A stretch of 64,000 nucleotides of DNA from Mesorhizobium sp. RMAD-H1 (GCF_014191375.1 NZ_JACHWN010000005.1:62001-126000), one strand, 5' to 3'; positions 14,853 through 25,156 are shown, counted from the first letter of the stretch. Program-made: numbers and translations. The notes: generated by a model from the letters alone, not told the origin.

Positions 14853-15691
14853 GACCTGGCCACGGCTCTCTCAGCCCGCCTTGCCTGCATGGACGCATTC
14901 GGCTCCACGACGCGGCGATAAAGGTGCCATGTCGCATGGCCGAGCACCGGAATCACGATTGCCAAGCCGGCGAACAGGGTGACGAAGCCCACCACCAGCA
15001 GACCTGCAACGATCAGCCCCCAAAGCAGCATGGCGACAGGATTGACCAGAACGGAACGGATCGAGGTCACGATCGCCGGGAATGCGCCGACATCGCGATC
15101 GAGCAGCAGGGGGAATGTGACGACGCTGGTGCACAGCACCACCAAGGCAAAGCCGAAGCCGATGAGATTGCCCCAAAGGATGAGGCGCAGCCCCTCTTGC
15201 GTGGTGAAGACCTGACTGATGAATTCGCCGATCGTCCGGGGGACCGCGGCGCCGAACAAGTTCTGGTAGAGCGCCTGCGCGGTGAGAAGCCAGGCGATGA
15301 AAATGGCAAAAAGCAGGATACCAACGGCCATGACGGAGGGAATGGCCGGAGAGCGCACCACGTCGAAGGCATGCCGCCAGGACGTATCGAGCCCCAACTC
15401 CCGCCGGCGGCTGATCTCGTAAAGGCCGATCGCCGCAAGCGGGCCGAGCAGCGCGAAGCCGGACATCAGAGGATAGAGGAGCGGCAGCGTGTTGGCGCCC
15501 GATGTCCAGCGGGCGATGACGAGGCCGGCGACGGGATATATCAGGCAGAGAAAGACGTAATGGGAAGGCTTTTCCCAGAAATCATCGAAACCCTGGCGAA
15601 GGGCGGCGGCGACATCCGAAACGCCGATCCGGCGCACCTCCGGATAGACGGGGGCTTCACTTGCACCGGCAATGACATGAAATTGGGCCAT
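14849..15691 (-). CDS. DUF2189 integral membrane protein
   Basis: Encodes 280 residues. A short cytoplasmic start contains RRIGVSDVAAALRQGFDDFW, the DUF2189 signature, followed by about six transmembrane segments (YVFLCLIYPVAGLVIARWTS, YPLMSGFALLGPLAAIGLYE, AVGILLFAIFIAWLLTAQAL and others). The family is common in alphaproteobacteria and has no assigned role. The ATG at 15691 follows CGGAGA; the open frame upstream of it is not protein-like. No EcfG-type promoter was found for it. Confidence 0.88.
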   Translation of the reverse strand: MAQFHVIAGASEAPVYPEVRRIGVSDVAAALRQGFDDFWEKPSHYVFLCLIYPVAGLVIARWTSGANTLPLLYPLMSGFALLGPLAAIGLYEISRRRELGLDTSWRHAFDVVRSPAIPSVMAVGILLFAIFIAWLLTAQALYQNLFGAAVPRTIGEFISQVFTTQEGLRLILWGNLIGFGFALVVLCTSVVTFPLLLDRDVGAFPAIVTSIRSVLVNPVAMLLWGLIVAGLLVVGFVTLFAGLAIVIPVLGHATWHLYRRVVEPNASMQARRAERAVARS

Positions 15692-15933
15692 GACTGCTTC
15701 TCCGGGTTTGCTGTCGCATCGGCCGGAAAGGAGGACCTGTTTCCGGAAGAAACGATGCGAAGACTGACACCTACAGCCTGGTGCATCCTGGGAAGGCACG
15801 GCTGCAGAATACAGAACGGAAGGCCACCAATGGCACCCATGCGTCAGCCCGGAGCCATGGGACCGAAACCTGCACGTGGGACAAGGATACGACAAATGGC
15901 CGCGTTTTGCCAGTAACGAGCTTGGGAGACGAA

Positions 15934-15969
15934 AAACGCGGGACTTCCTTGGCCGGAAATCCCGCGTTT
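15934..15969 (-). terminator. Terminator at the end of the sugar transporter operon
   Basis: A 10-bp stem (AAACGCGGGA at 15934-15943, TCCCGCGTTT at 15960-15969) with a loop that can itself pair. On the minus strand it ends in a T-rich tract. It lies 22 nt after the stop of the binding-protein gene. The rest of 15692-15990 shows nothing else. Confidence 0.7.
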
Positions 15970-15990
15970 CTGTCATAGCCGGCAATCAGA

Positions 15991-16938
15991 TCAGAACGGC
16001 GAATCCGGGAAATAGAATTCGTTGGCGTTCTCCTTGGTGATCAGCGTGGCATCCAGGATATAGTTGCCGCGGATCGGCACCTGATCGTAGAAATTGGCCG
16101 CCGTCAGCTCCATGGCGGTGGCGATCATCGCCGGCGGGTAGAGCACGTCGACCGGGATCATGCTGTCGCCATCGGCAACACGCTTGATCATCTCCTTCAT
16201 GCCGGCGCCGCCGACCACGAACTTGATATCCTTGCGGTCGGCCTGCCGGATGGCCTCGAGAACGCCGACGGCCATGTCGTCATCCTGGCACCAGACGGCA
16301 TCGATTTTCTTATACTTGGCGAGATAGTCCTGCATCACCTTGAAGGCATCGTCGCGCGACCAATTGCCGAACTGCCGGTCGAGCACATTGATCTCGGTGC
16401 CCTTGATCGCCTCGTCGAAGCCCTTCTGACGCTCCTCGTCGATGACGATGGGCAGACCGCGGATGACGACAATATCGCCCTTGCCGCCGAGCTCCTTCTT
16501 GATGTACTCGCCGGCGACGCGGCCGAGCTCCGGATTGTTGCCGGCGACATAGAGATCCTGGATCGTCTGATCGGACAATGCCCGGTCGACGACGGTGACG
16601 AAGATGCCCTTTTCCTTCACCTGCCGGATGGGGTCGGTCAGCTCGTCGGAATTATGCGGCAGGGTGACGAGCGCATCCATGCCCTGCGCGCTCAGATCCT
16701 CCAGCGCATTGGCCTGGGATGCACCGTCGGGCGAGGTCTTCACCGTGATCTTCAGCCCGGGATAGCGGGCTTCCAGCGCCTTTTTCGCCCGTTCGGCATG
16801 ATAGACCACGCCGCCGGTCCAGCCATGGTCGGCGGCCGGAATGGAAACGGCGATATTGACTTCCTTGTCCTGCGCCTGCACCCCCGTGGCCACCGACGCA
16901 AGCGCGAAGGCCGCCAAACCCATCAAAATGCGTTTCAT
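15991..16938 (-). CDS. Sugar ABC transporter substrate-binding protein (ribose type)
   Basis: Periplasmic binding protein of the RbsB/PBP1 class, 315 residues. Signal peptide MKRILMGLAAFALASVATGVQA; mature part starts QDKEVNIAVSIPAADHGWTG. Typical segments: TLPHNSDELTDPIRQVKEKG, VAGNNPELGRVAGEY and VWCQDDDMAVGVLEAI. Ligand unknown, probably a pentose, hexose or polyol. GGGAGAGACAG precedes the ATG. Last gene of the operon, separated from its permease gene by 158 nt holding a palindromic repeat. Confidence 0.93.
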   Translation of the reverse strand: MKRILMGLAAFALASVATGVQAQDKEVNIAVSIPAADHGWTGGVVYHAERAKKALEARYPGLKITVKTSPDGASQANALEDLSAQGMDALVTLPHNSDELTDPIRQVKEKGIFVTVVDRALSDQTIQDLYVAGNNPELGRVAGEYIKKELGGKGDIVVIRGLPIVIDEERQKGFDEAIKGTEINVLDRQFGNWSRDDAFKVMQDYLAKYKKIDAVWCQDDDMAVGVLEAIRQADRKDIKFVVGGAGMKEMIKRVADGDSMIPVDVLYPPAMIATAMELTAANFYDQVPIRGNYILDATLITKENANEFYFPDSPF

Positions 16939-16950
16939 CTGTCTCTCCCT

Positions 16951-16996
16951 AGAGCATGACCCGAAAGCTGAGAGGCGTTTCGGATGCGGTCATGCG
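16951..16996. repeat. Rhizobial intergenic palindromic repeat
   Basis: Starts AGAGCATGACCCGAAA and ends TTTCGGATGCGGTCATGC, forming an imperfect palindrome of about 46 nt. It resembles the short mosaic palindromes scattered in Rhizobium and Agrobacterium intergenic DNA. It lies between the permease and binding-protein genes of one operon, so the transcript would carry the hairpin, possibly stabilising or separating the two messages. Confidence 0.6.
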
Positions 16997-17096
16997 GCTT
17001 TTTGATAAGGGCCTCTCTGACGAATGGCGGCCGGCCCCTTCGCCGCCTCTCCTCCACGACGTCCGCCGGAAACCGATCCGGCGGCCGCACTCGTAC

Positions 17097-18095
17097 TCAC
17101 CGTCGCCCGAGCGAGCGCTGGATCAGCATGGCGATGATGATGATCGCCCCCTGAACGGCCCCGATGAGATATTCGCTGACGAGATCGGAAAGCACCATGA
17201 TGTTGCCGACCATCTCCAGTATCAGCGCGCCGCAGATGGTGCCCCATATGCGCCCGACCCCGCCGCGCAGGGCGGTGCCGCCGATGACCACCGCCGTGAT
17301 CGCCTGCAGCTCCCACAAAAGACCGGTCGTCGGCGTGGCTGCCCCCAGACGGGGCACATAGACCAGCACCGCAACAGCGACGCAAAGGCCCTGGATGACA
17401 TAGGTCAACGTGCGCACCCGGTTGACGGAGATGCCGGAATAGCGCGCCACCTCCTCGTTGGAGCCCACCGCCGTGACATGACGGCCGAAGCGGGTCCTGT
17501 AGAAGACGAAGGCGCCGAGCAGCGCCACCACCAGGATGACGATGACGGGAACCGGCACGCCGAATACATCGCTGAAATAGACCGGCCGGTAGGCCGCGCG
17601 CAGCTCCTGCGACTTGATGGCGATGGAACCGCCCTCCGCCAGATAGATCGTCAGCGCGCGGAAGATGCCCATCGTGCCGAGCGTCACGATGAAGGGCTCG
17701 ATCCGGCCCAATGTGGTTATCAGCCCGTTGGCGAGCCCGCAGAGGGCACCGATTGCAAGCGCCAAAAGCATGGCGGCGGCGATCATCCCCACATCGCTCG
17801 CGATCACGCCGGTGTTGAGGAAGAGGATCATCGTGCCGGCGACGAAGGCCGACATGGAGCCCACGGAAAGGTCTAGCCCGCCCGCGGAAATGACGAAAGT
17901 CGCGCCCACCGCGATGATGGCGATGAAGGCGCTGCGGGTGACGACATTGAGCAGATTGTCGACCCCGACGAAATTCGGATTGACCAAGGCGCCGAACACG
18001 AACAGCACCGCCAGCGCCACGAAGGGCGCAACGGCCCGCAGATCGATATCACCCAGGGATCGTCTGGGACTTTGCGCTGCCGTCGTGTTGCTCAT
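17097..18095 (-). CDS. Sugar ABC transporter permease (RbsC type)
   Basis: Inner-membrane permease, 332 residues, about ten transmembrane segments. It contains the family loop DLSVGSMSAFVAGTMILF, TLGTMGIFRALTIYLAEGGS and the C-terminal ATAVVIGGTALRGGVGR-type segment seen here as ITAVVIGGTALRGGVGRIWG. The start at 18095 overlaps the ATPase stop by ATGA; the open frame further upstream is antisense noise. Partner of the ATPase at 18092-19648 and binding protein at 15991. Confidence 0.93.
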   Translation of the reverse strand: MSNTTAAQSPRRSLGDIDLRAVAPFVALAVLFVFGALVNPNFVGVDNLLNVVTRSAFIAIIAVGATFVISAGGLDLSVGSMSAFVAGTMILFLNTGVIASDVGMIAAAMLLALAIGALCGLANGLITTLGRIEPFIVTLGTMGIFRALTIYLAEGGSIAIKSQELRAAYRPVYFSDVFGVPVPVIVILVVALLGAFVFYRTRFGRHVTAVGSNEEVARYSGISVNRVRTLTYVIQGLCVAVAVLVYVPRLGAATPTTGLLWELQAITAVVIGGTALRGGVGRIWGTICGALILEMVGNIMVLSDLVSEYLIGAVQGAIIIIAMLIQRSLGRR

Positions 18096-19648
18096 GCACT
18101 TTCCGCCACCAGGGCGGCCTCCCTCATTGTTGCGCCGGTTGCAAGCACGACGATTTCCGCTTCCGTCATATGCTCGCCCGAAACCTCCCCGGCGATCTCC
18201 CCATTGCGCATGACGATGATGCGGTCGCAAATGCCGATCAGCTCCGGCATTTCCGACGAGATGACGATAACGGCCTTTCCCTCGGCTGCAAGACCATTGA
18301 TGAATTTATAGATCTGCTCCTTGGTGCCGATGTCGATGCCGCGCGTCGGCTCGTCGATGACGACGATCTCCGGACCGAGCAGCATCATCTTGGCGAGCAG
18401 CAGCTTCTGCTGGTTGCCGCCCGAGAGCTGGCCGGCGGTGAGATCCCGGTTGCGCGTGCGGATATCGAAATCCCGAACCGCCCGGTCGAGCGCCTCATCC
18501 TCGCGCTTGCGGTCGACAACCAAGCCGCGCACGAAGCGGTCGAGGCCCGCGAGGGTGAGATTGACCTTCAGATTTTGCCCAAGCAGCAGGCCCTTGCCCT
18601 TGCGATCCTCGGAGAGGTAGACGATGCCCGCCTGCATGCTCTCCTTGACGTTGCCGAAATGCACCGGACGGCCATGAAGGCGAACAGTGCCGTGCGCCGG
18701 CTTGAGCCCCAGTATCCCTTCCAGCAATTCGGTCCGTCCCGCGCCAACCAGCCCGGCGAAGCCCAGGATCTCGCCGCGCTTCAGCGAAAAGCCCGCATTC
18801 CTGACAAAGCCCGGCACGCTCATGTTCTCGACCTCGAGAACGGTTTCGCCGGTCTTCGCTTCGGCACGGTCAGGATAGAGCTTCGACACATCGCGTCCGA
18901 CCATCAGGCGGGCCATGTCCACCGGCTGGAGATCGGCCGCCTCATAGGTGCCGACCAGTTGTCCATCGCGCAGGACCGTGATGCGGTCGGCAATGGTCTT
19001 CACTTCGGGCAGCCGGTGGGAAATATAGAGGATCGCCGCATCCTTCCCCTTGATCGCCGCGATGACCTTGAGCAAAGCCTCGGTCTCGACCGGGGTGAGC
19101 GAAGCGGTCGGCTCGTCGAAAATGACTATTCTGTGCGGAACGAGCAAGGCGCGGGCGATCTGGACGAGCTGGCGCTGGGCGATCGACAGACGGTTGACCA
19201 CCGTTGCCGGATCGATATCGGCGCCTAGATCGAGAACGGCGCGGTGCGCGCCCTCAGCCATGGTCCGCTCGTCGAGCACCAGCCCCTTGCGCAGCTCACG
19301 CCCGAGATAGATGTTCTGCGCCACCGTCAGATCGGGTGCCAACAGGATCTCCTGATGGACGAGGACTATGCCGTGCTTTTCGGCATCGACCGGGCCGGTG
19401 AAGGTGATCTTCTCGCCGTTCACCCGCAAAGTGCCTTTCGAAGGCGCGAGATGGCCGGAAAGGATCTTCATCAGGGTGGATTTGCCGGCCCCGTTCTCGC
19501 CGATGATGGCGTGCACCTCCCCCCGCTTCAGCTCAAGGCCGATATCTCGCAGCACCTCGACAGGCCCGAAGGACTTCGAAATGCCTGTCGCTTCGAGCAG
19601 GATGCTGCCGGCGGCCTCCGCCGGCGCAGGGGAAGGGTTTTCGCTCAT
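18092..19648 (-). CDS. Sugar ABC transporter ATPase, two nucleotide domains (RbsA type)
   Basis: Encodes 518 residues with duplicated ABC domains. N-terminal domain: Walker [13 protein letters not shown], then Walker B IVIFDEPTASLT. C-terminal domain: LSGGNQQKLLLAKMMLLGPE and VIDEPTRGIDIGTK; its Walker A is degenerate (AGLVGAGRTEL), as usual in RbsA/MglA. Powers sugar import through the permease at 17097. The ATG at 19648 overlaps the stop of the Gfo/Idh gene (ATGA) and is preferred over 19663. Confidence 0.93.
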   Translation of the reverse strand: MSENPSPAPAEAAGSILLEATGISKSFGPVEVLRDIGLELKRGEVHAIIGENGAGKSTLMKILSGHLAPSKGTLRVNGEKITFTGPVDAEKHGIVLVHQEILLAPDLTVAQNIYLGRELRKGLVLDERTMAEGAHRAVLDLGADIDPATVVNRLSIAQRQLVQIARALLVPHRIVIFDEPTASLTPVETEALLKVIAAIKGKDAAILYISHRLPEVKTIADRITVLRDGQLVGTYEAADLQPVDMARLMVGRDVSKLYPDRAEAKTGETVLEVENMSVPGFVRNAGFSLKRGEILGFAGLVGAGRTELLEGILGLKPAHGTVRLHGRPVHFGNVKESMQAGIVYLSEDRKGKGLLLGQNLKVNLTLAGLDRFVRGLVVDRKREDEALDRAVRDFDIRTRNRDLTAGQLSGGNQQKLLLAKMMLLGPEIVVIDEPTRGIDIGTKEQIYKFINGLAAEGKAVIVISSEMPELIGICDRIIVMRNGEIAGEVSGEHMTEAEIVVLATGATMREAALVAESA

Positions 19649-20820
19649 CCGACCTTGATCCATTGATTGCTGGCCCTCGAAGAGGCGACGGCGGCTTCGA
19701 TAAACTGCATGCCGGCGAGCCCGTCCCTGACGGTCGGGAAGATGACGTCATCATCCGGCTTCTCGCCCTTGCGGGCGGCCTGGATGGCGCGGGCGGCCTC
19801 GGCATAGATATTGGCGAAGCCTTCGAGATAGCCTTCCGGGTGCCCGGCCGGAACGCGGGTGACCCGCGCGGCTTGCGGCCAGGCACCCGCGCCCCCGCGC
19901 GTAAGCAGTTGCTTTGGCTCGCCGAAGCGGGTGAACCAGAGATAGTTCGGATCGGCCTGCGTCCATTCGAGCCCGCCCCTGGTGCCATAGACGCGCAGCT
20001 TCAGCCCGTTTTCGTTCCCGACCGCGACCTGGCTTGCCCAGAGCATGCCCCTGGCGCCGCCCTTGAAGCGCATGAGTATCTGCACATCGTCGTCCAGCTG
20101 CCTGCCCTCGACGAAGGTGGTGAGCTGCGCCAGGAGCTCGTCGAGCTCAAGCCCGGTGACGAAGCAGGCGAGGTTATAAGCGTGGGTGCCTATATCACCG
20201 ATGCAGCCGCCGGCGCCGGAGCGCTTGGGATCGGTGCGCCACTCGGCCTGCTTGCTGCCGGTGCTTTCCGCCCGCTCGGTCAGCCAGTCCTGCGGATATT
20301 CGGCCTGGACCAGCCGGATTTCGCCGAGTTCCCCTTTTTCCACCATGGCGCGGGCCTGGCGGATCATGGGATAGCCGGTATAGTTATGGGTGACGGCAAA
20401 GACCTTGCCCGTTTTATCGACGAGATCGACAAGCTCCTTCGCCTCCTCGACATTGAGCGTCAGCGGCTTGTCGCAGATGACGTGGATGCCCGCCTCGAGG
20501 AATGCCTTCGCCGCCGGCGCATGCATATGGTTGGGCGTGACGATGGCGACCGCCTCTATACCGTCGGGCCGCGCGGCCTCGGCCTTCGCCATCTCCTCGA
20601 AGGAGCCATAGGCGCGGTCGGGCGCGATGCCGAGCTCGAGCGCTGACGCCCTCGCCCGCTGCGGGTCGGAGGAAAGCGCGCCCGCGACCAGCTCATACTG
20701 ATCATCGATGCGCGAGGCGATGCGGTGCACCGCGCCGATGAAGGCGCCCTGGCCGCCGCCGACCATGCCGAGGCGGATGCGTTCCGCGCCCTGTTCCTGC
20801 CTGCTTGCTTCAATCGTCAT
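19645..20820 (-). CDS. Gfo/Idh/MocA family dehydrogenase
   Basis: Encodes 391 residues. Rossmann motif GMVGGGQGAFIGAVHRIASR; CDKPLT (the EKP-type motif); GGCIGDIGTHAYNLACFVTG with the likely catalytic Asp/His. Cytoplasmic NAD(P)-linked oxidation or reduction of a sugar or cyclitol. It is set between a sugar-phosphate isomerase-like gene (12 nt upstream) and the second ABC transporter (4-nt overlap), so it probably acts on the sugar that transporter imports. Substrate not assignable from sequence. Confidence 0.9.
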   Translation of the reverse strand: MTIEASRQEQGAERIRLGMVGGGQGAFIGAVHRIASRIDDQYELVAGALSSDPQRARASALELGIAPDRAYGSFEEMAKAEAARPDGIEAVAIVTPNHMHAPAAKAFLEAGIHVICDKPLTLNVEEAKELVDLVDKTGKVFAVTHNYTGYPMIRQARAMVEKGELGEIRLVQAEYPQDWLTERAESTGSKQAEWRTDPKRSGAGGCIGDIGTHAYNLACFVTGLELDELLAQLTTFVEGRQLDDDVQILMRFKGGARGMLWASQVAVGNENGLKLRVYGTRGGLEWTQADPNYLWFTRFGEPKQLLTRGGAGAWPQAARVTRVPAGHPEGYLEGFANIYAEAARAIQAARKGEKPDDDVIFPTVRDGLAGMQFIEAAVASSRASNQWIKVG

Positions 20821-20831
20821 GTCCCACCCCT

Positions 20832-21887
20832 TTACTTCAGCCCGAGCATCTTGCGGTTGGCGGCATCATCGGTGCCGGCGCCGGCGAAATCATCGAATGC
20901 GTGCTCGGTGACGCGGATGATATGGGCGTTGATGAATTCCGCGCCCTCGCGCGCGCCGTCTTCCGGATGCTTCAATGCGCACTCCCATTCGAGCACGGCC
21001 CAGCTGCCATAGTCATAGGCGGTGAGCTTGGAGAAGATCGCGCCGAAATCGACCTGGCCGTCGCCCAGCGAACGGAAACGCCCCGCGCGGTTCACCCAGC
21101 TCTGGAAGCCGCCATAGACGCCTTGGCGGCCCGTCGGGTTGAACTCGGCGTCCTTCACATGGAAGGCTTTGATCCGCTCGTGATAGATGTCGATATAGTC
21201 GAGATAATCGAGCTGCTGCAGCACGAAATGCGAGGGATCATAGAGCAGGTTCGCCCGGGCATGGTTCTTCACGCGATCGAGGAACATCTCATAGGAGATG
21301 CCGTCATGCAGGTCCTCGCCGGGATGGATCTCGTAGCAGATATCGACACCGTTCTCGTCCGCATAGTCGAGGATCGGGCGCCAGCGCCGCGCCAGTTCGT
21401 CGAAGGCCGTCTCGACAAGCCCCGCCGGGCGCTGCGGCCAGGGATAGACATAGGGCCAGGCGAGCGCGCCGGAGAAGGTGGCGTGCGCCGTCAAGCCCAG
21501 ATGTTTCGACGCGCGGATGGCGCGTTTGACCTGGTCGATCGCCCATTCGGTGCGGGCCTGCGGGTTGCCACGAACTTCAGGCGCGGCGAAACCGTCGAAA
21601 GCGATGTCATAGGCGGGATGGACGGCGACGAGCTGGCCCTGCAGATGCGTGGAAAGCTCCGTGATCTCGAGGCCGTGTTCGGCCGCGATGCCCTTGATCT
21701 CATCGCAATAATCCTTGGAGTCGGATGCTTTCTTCAGGTCGAAAAGGCGGGCATCCCATGAGGGGATCTGCACGCCCTTATAGCCCAGCGACGCCGCCCA
21801 TTTGCAGATGGAATCGAATGAATTGAAAGGTGCGGCATCTCCTGCGAACTGCGCCAGGAAAATAGCCGGTCCTTTGATTGTCTTCAT
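20832..21887 (-). CDS. Sugar phosphate isomerase/epimerase (AP endonuclease 2-like TIM barrel)
   Basis: Encodes 351 residues of the xylose-isomerase-like TIM barrel superfamily. Metal-site segments are visible: ICYEIHPGEDLHDG (Glu, His), NLLYDPSHFVLQQLDYLDYI (Asp, His), IKAFHVKDAEF (His) and VLEWECALKHPEDG (Glu). It likely isomerises, epimerises or dehydrates a keto-sugar or inosose in step with the adjacent Gfo/Idh enzyme. The ATG at 21887 follows AAGGAG. Same operon as the xyl transporter. Confidence 0.88.
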   Translation of the reverse strand: MKTIKGPAIFLAQFAGDAAPFNSFDSICKWAASLGYKGVQIPSWDARLFDLKKASDSKDYCDEIKGIAAEHGLEITELSTHLQGQLVAVHPAYDIAFDGFAAPEVRGNPQARTEWAIDQVKRAIRASKHLGLTAHATFSGALAWPYVYPWPQRPAGLVETAFDELARRWRPILDYADENGVDICYEIHPGEDLHDGISYEMFLDRVKNHARANLLYDPSHFVLQQLDYLDYIDIYHERIKAFHVKDAEFNPTGRQGVYGGFQSWVNRAGRFRSLGDGQVDFGAIFSKLTAYDYGSWAVLEWECALKHPEDGAREGAEFINAHIIRVTEHAFDDFAGAGTDDAANRKMLGLK

Positions 21888-21931
21888 GATCTTCTCCTTA
21901 TCGATCTGCAATCTGGCTGGCGTGAGCGGGA

Positions 21932-22708
21932 TCAGACATTCATCGCGCCGGGCCCGGGAACGGCGCCCGGCGGGCATTTGCCAAGGATGATCATCCCCAG
22001 CACCTCGTCCTCCGTCACGTCCTCGACCCGTGCGGTGCCGACGACGCGGCCGTTCTTCATGACGACCACGCGGTCGGCGAGATGAAAGACGTCATGGATG
22101 TCGTGGCTGATGAGGAAGATGCCGATGCCTTCGCTCTTCAGCTGCTGGATCAATTCACCGACCTGCGCCGTCTCCTGCGGCCCGAGCGCGGCCGTCGGCT
22201 CGTCCATGATCAGGATGCGGGCGTTGAACAGGATGGCGCGGGCGATCGCCACCGACTGGCGCTGGCCGCCGGAAAGCGCCTTCACCGGGTCCTTGAAGCG
22301 CTGGAAGCGCGGATTGAGGCGGCCCATCACCTCGCGCGCCTTGGCCTCCATCGCCACATCGTCGAGCGTACCCCAGGGCGTCATGATCTCGCGGCCGAGA
22401 TAGAGATTGGCGGCGGTATCGACATTATCGGCGAGCGCCAGTGTCTGGTAGATCGTCTCGATACCATAGGCCTTGGCATCGCGCGGATTGTTGATGACGG
22501 CCTCGTCGCCGTTTATCCGGATCATGCCGCTGTCGCGCCTGTAGGCACCGGACAGAATCTTGATCAGCGTCGACTTACCCGCGCCATTGTGGCCGAGAAG
22601 GGCGACCACCTCTCCCGCACGAAGATCGGCGGAGGCGTCGTCGACGGCGCGGATGCCGCCGAAGGCGATCGAGATGTTGTTCATCTCCACGAGCGGCACG
22701 GTGCTCAT
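21932..22708 (-). CDS. xylG: D-xylose ABC transporter ATPase
   Basis: Encodes 258 residues, one ABC domain: Walker [13 protein letters not shown], signature [14 protein letters not shown], Walker [14 protein letters not shown]. coli XylG has two domains, but the single-domain form is usual in rhizobia. Pairs with XylH (18 nt upstream) and XylF. GGGAGGAGACT precedes the ATG at 22708. Drives import of D-xylose or a related pentose. Confidence 0.88.
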   Translation of the reverse strand: MSTVPLVEMNNISIAFGGIRAVDDASADLRAGEVVALLGHNGAGKSTLIKILSGAYRRDSGMIRINGDEAVINNPRDAKAYGIETIYQTLALADNVDTAANLYLGREIMTPWGTLDDVAMEAKAREVMGRLNPRFQRFKDPVKALSGGQRQSVAIARAILFNARILIMDEPTAALGPQETAQVGELIQQLKSEGIGIFLISHDIHDVFHLADRVVVMKNGRVVGTARVEDVTEDEVLGMIILGKCPPGAVPGPGAMNV

Positions 22709-22725
22709 AGTCTCCTCCCAGGCAT

Positions 22726-24045
22726 TCAAGATACGCGGCGACGATAGATGGTATCAAGCCATACGGCGATGACCAGCACGATACCGACCACGATGTTCTG
22801 CAGCGGCGTGTCGAGGCCGAGAAGCACCATGCCCGACGACAAGGACTGCATCATCAGCGCGCCGAGCATGGCGCCGGCGATCGTGCCGACACCGCCGGCA
22901 AGCGACGTGCCGCCGATGACGGCCGCAGCAATGGTCAGGAGCTCGTCGAGCGTGCCCTGCGCATTGGTGGCCGCATTGAGGCGGGCGGTGGAAATGGCGG
23001 CCGAAACGGCGCAGAGGACGCCCATCAGCATGAAGATCTTCGTGATCACCCATTTGGTGTTGATGCCGGCCAGCTCGGCCGCTTCCGGATTGCCGCCGAG
23101 CGCGAAGACATAGCGGCCGAACCGCGTGCGCGTGGTCAGGAATGTCATCACGATACCGACCGCGACCGCGATGAGCACGGGGATGGCGATGCCATGCGCG
23201 ATGAAGAGGCCGCCTTCGGGAACCTGGATATTGTGCTCCTCCGCATACCGCCTGACGATGGCGGCAGGCCAGGGATAGGCATTGGCGATGGCGACGGCGC
23301 CAAGAACCAGCGCGCTGCCGACGGCCGCCAGCAGAACTTCAGCCCATATCGGGCGACGCGGAAAATTGAAGCGCTTGCGCTGCCGCCGCGCATTGACGAT
23401 GTAGCCGACGATGCCAAGACAGGCGACGATGGCGACGACCCAGCTCCATGTCGCGCCGATCGAGCCCGAGGGGCCGCCGCCCATCAGGCGAAAGGTGGCG
23501 TCCATCGGCGCGACGGTGCGCCCCGACGTGACCCACCAAGCGGCACCACGCCAGACGAGCAGACCGCCGAGTGTGACGATGAAGGAGGGGACGCCGAGAA
23601 AGGCGATGATGAAGCCCTGCAGGCCGCCGATCGCGGCGCCGACAGCAATGCCGATCGCGAGGGTGACGATCCAGGTGGCGGGATTGCCGAAGCCCAGCAC
23701 CTGCGGCAACAATTCCGTCTGCGTCACACCCATGATCATGCCGACGAAGCCGAGGATGGATCCGACGGAGAGATCGATATTGCGGGTGACGATAACCAGA
23801 ACCATGCCGGTCGCCATGACGGCGATCGATGCCGTCTGCACCGACAGGTTCCAGAGATTGCGCGGCGTCAGGAACAGCCCGCCGGAAAACACATCGAAGA
23901 TGATCCAGATGACCAGCATGGCGAAGATCATGCCAAGGAGACGGGTGTCAAGCTCCGTCGCCTTGAAGAACCGCGCAATGATGCCAAGTTCAGCCGCTCG
24001 AGCCCCGTCGGTCGAGTTGGACCCAGTGCTCGCAATATCGCTCAT
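22726..24045 (-). CDS. xylH: D-xylose ABC transporter permease
   Basis: Encodes 439 residues, longer than RbsC, in keeping with XylH. About 11-12 transmembrane segments; family loops [38 protein letters not shown] and [20 protein letters not shown] large insert (around residues 210-285) holds basic KRFNFPRRP, then an external segment. Start at 24045 follows GGGAGGGG. Lies 70 nt after xylF. Confidence 0.9.
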   Translation of the reverse strand: MSDIASTGSNSTDGARAAELGIIARFFKATELDTRLLGMIFAMLVIWIIFDVFSGGLFLTPRNLWNLSVQTASIAVMATGMVLVIVTRNIDLSVGSILGFVGMIMGVTQTELLPQVLGFGNPATWIVTLAIGIAVGAAIGGLQGFIIAFLGVPSFIVTLGGLLVWRGAAWWVTSGRTVAPMDATFRLMGGGPSGSIGATWSWVVAIVACLGIVGYIVNARRQRKRFNFPRRPIWAEVLLAAVGSALVLGAVAIANAYPWPAAIVRRYAEEHNIQVPEGGLFIAHGIAIPVLIAVAVGIVMTFLTTRTRFGRYVFALGGNPEAAELAGINTKWVITKIFMLMGVLCAVSAAISTARLNAATNAQGTLDELLTIAAAVIGGTSLAGGVGTIAGAMLGALMMQSLSSGMVLLGLDTPLQNIVVGIVLVIAVWLDTIYRRRVS

Positions 24046-24115
24046 GCTGCCCCTCCCACGGGCTGCGGACAATTCCGGGAAAGCGCCGCAGCGTCACCGC
24101 CGCGGCGCTCGCGTC

Positions 24116-25156
24116 TCAGTTACAGGCAGCCACGCTGCCGGAGGCGACGCCCTGGCAGACGACATCCTTCGTCACCCAGCCGGCATCGATGACGACATTG
24201 AGATTGTCCTTGGTGATCGGCACGGGCTTGAGGAAGATGGAATTCATCTCGACGCCCTTGGGGCCGCCGCTGAATTTCTGCACGCCCTCGATCTCCTCCA
24301 TCTTCGTGCCGTCGGCCAGTTGCGAAGCAATGTTCGCGGCATTCTTTCCGAGCTCCCGGCTGTCCTTCCAGACGGAGACGGTCTGCGTGCCGAGCGCGAT
24401 GCGGTTGAGCGCGGCAAAATCCGCATCCTGACCCGAGACGGGCACCGAACCGGCGAGACCCTGCGCGGAGAGCGCCGCGATCGCGCCGCCGGCCGTGCCG
24501 TCGTTGGAAGCCACGACCGCATCCACCTCATTGTTGTTGGCGGTCAGGATCTGCTCCATGTTCTTCTGCGCGTTGGCGGGCAGCCAGCCGTCGGTATAGG
24601 CCTCGCCGACATTCTTGATCTTGCCGGCATCGATCGCCTCCTTCAGGACTTCCATCTGCCCGGCAAACAGGAAATCGGCATTGGGATCGGCCGCATTGCC
24701 CTTGATGAAGGCGTAATTGCCCTCTGGCTGGACCTCGAAGACGCCGCGCGCCTGCATGCGGCCGACTTCCTTGTTGTCGAAGGTGATGTAGAAGGCATCC
24801 GGGTTCTCGATAAGCCGGTCATAGCCGACGACGGGAATGCCCTCGGCGACGGCCTTTTCGACGGCTGGGCCGATCGCGTCGGAATCCTGCGCCAGGATGA
24901 TCAGCGCGTTGGCGCCCTGCGCGATGAGGCTTTCCACATCGGTCAGCTGCTTTGCCGCCGAGGACTGCGCATCGGCCGAGATGTATTTATCGCCATTGGC
25001 CTCGAGCGCGGCCTTGATCGCCGCCTCGTCGGTCTTCCAGCGCTCCTCCTGGAAATTGGACCAGGAGACACCGATGACCTTGTTCTTGGCGAAAACGGGT
25101 CCCGCGAAAGACACGGCAAAGACCGCGCCCGCGAGAGCTGCTGCATACTTCTTCAT
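24116..25156 (-). CDS. xylF: D-xylose-binding periplasmic protein
   Basis: Encodes 346 residues. Signal peptide [20 protein letters not shown] followed by [20 protein letters not shown]. Strong XylF-like stretches: [60 protein letters not shown] and [20 protein letters not shown], closely matching E. coli XylF. First gene of an operon running to 15991. GGGGAGG before the ATG at 25156. Likely repressed by the divergent ROK regulator. Confidence 0.93.
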   Translation of the reverse strand: MKKYAAALAGAVFAVSFAGPVFAKNKVIGVSWSNFQEERWKTDEAAIKAALEANGDKYISADAQSSAAKQLTDVESLIAQGANALIILAQDSDAIGPAVEKAVAEGIPVVGYDRLIENPDAFYITFDNKEVGRMQARGVFEVQPEGNYAFIKGNAADPNADFLFAGQMEVLKEAIDAGKIKNVGEAYTDGWLPANAQKNMEQILTANNNEVDAVVASNDGTAGGAIAALSAQGLAGSVPVSGQDADFAALNRIALGTQTVSVWKDSRELGKNAANIASQLADGTKMEEIEGVQKFSGGPKGVEMNSIFLKPVPITKDNLNVVIDAGWVTKDVVCQGVASGSVAACN

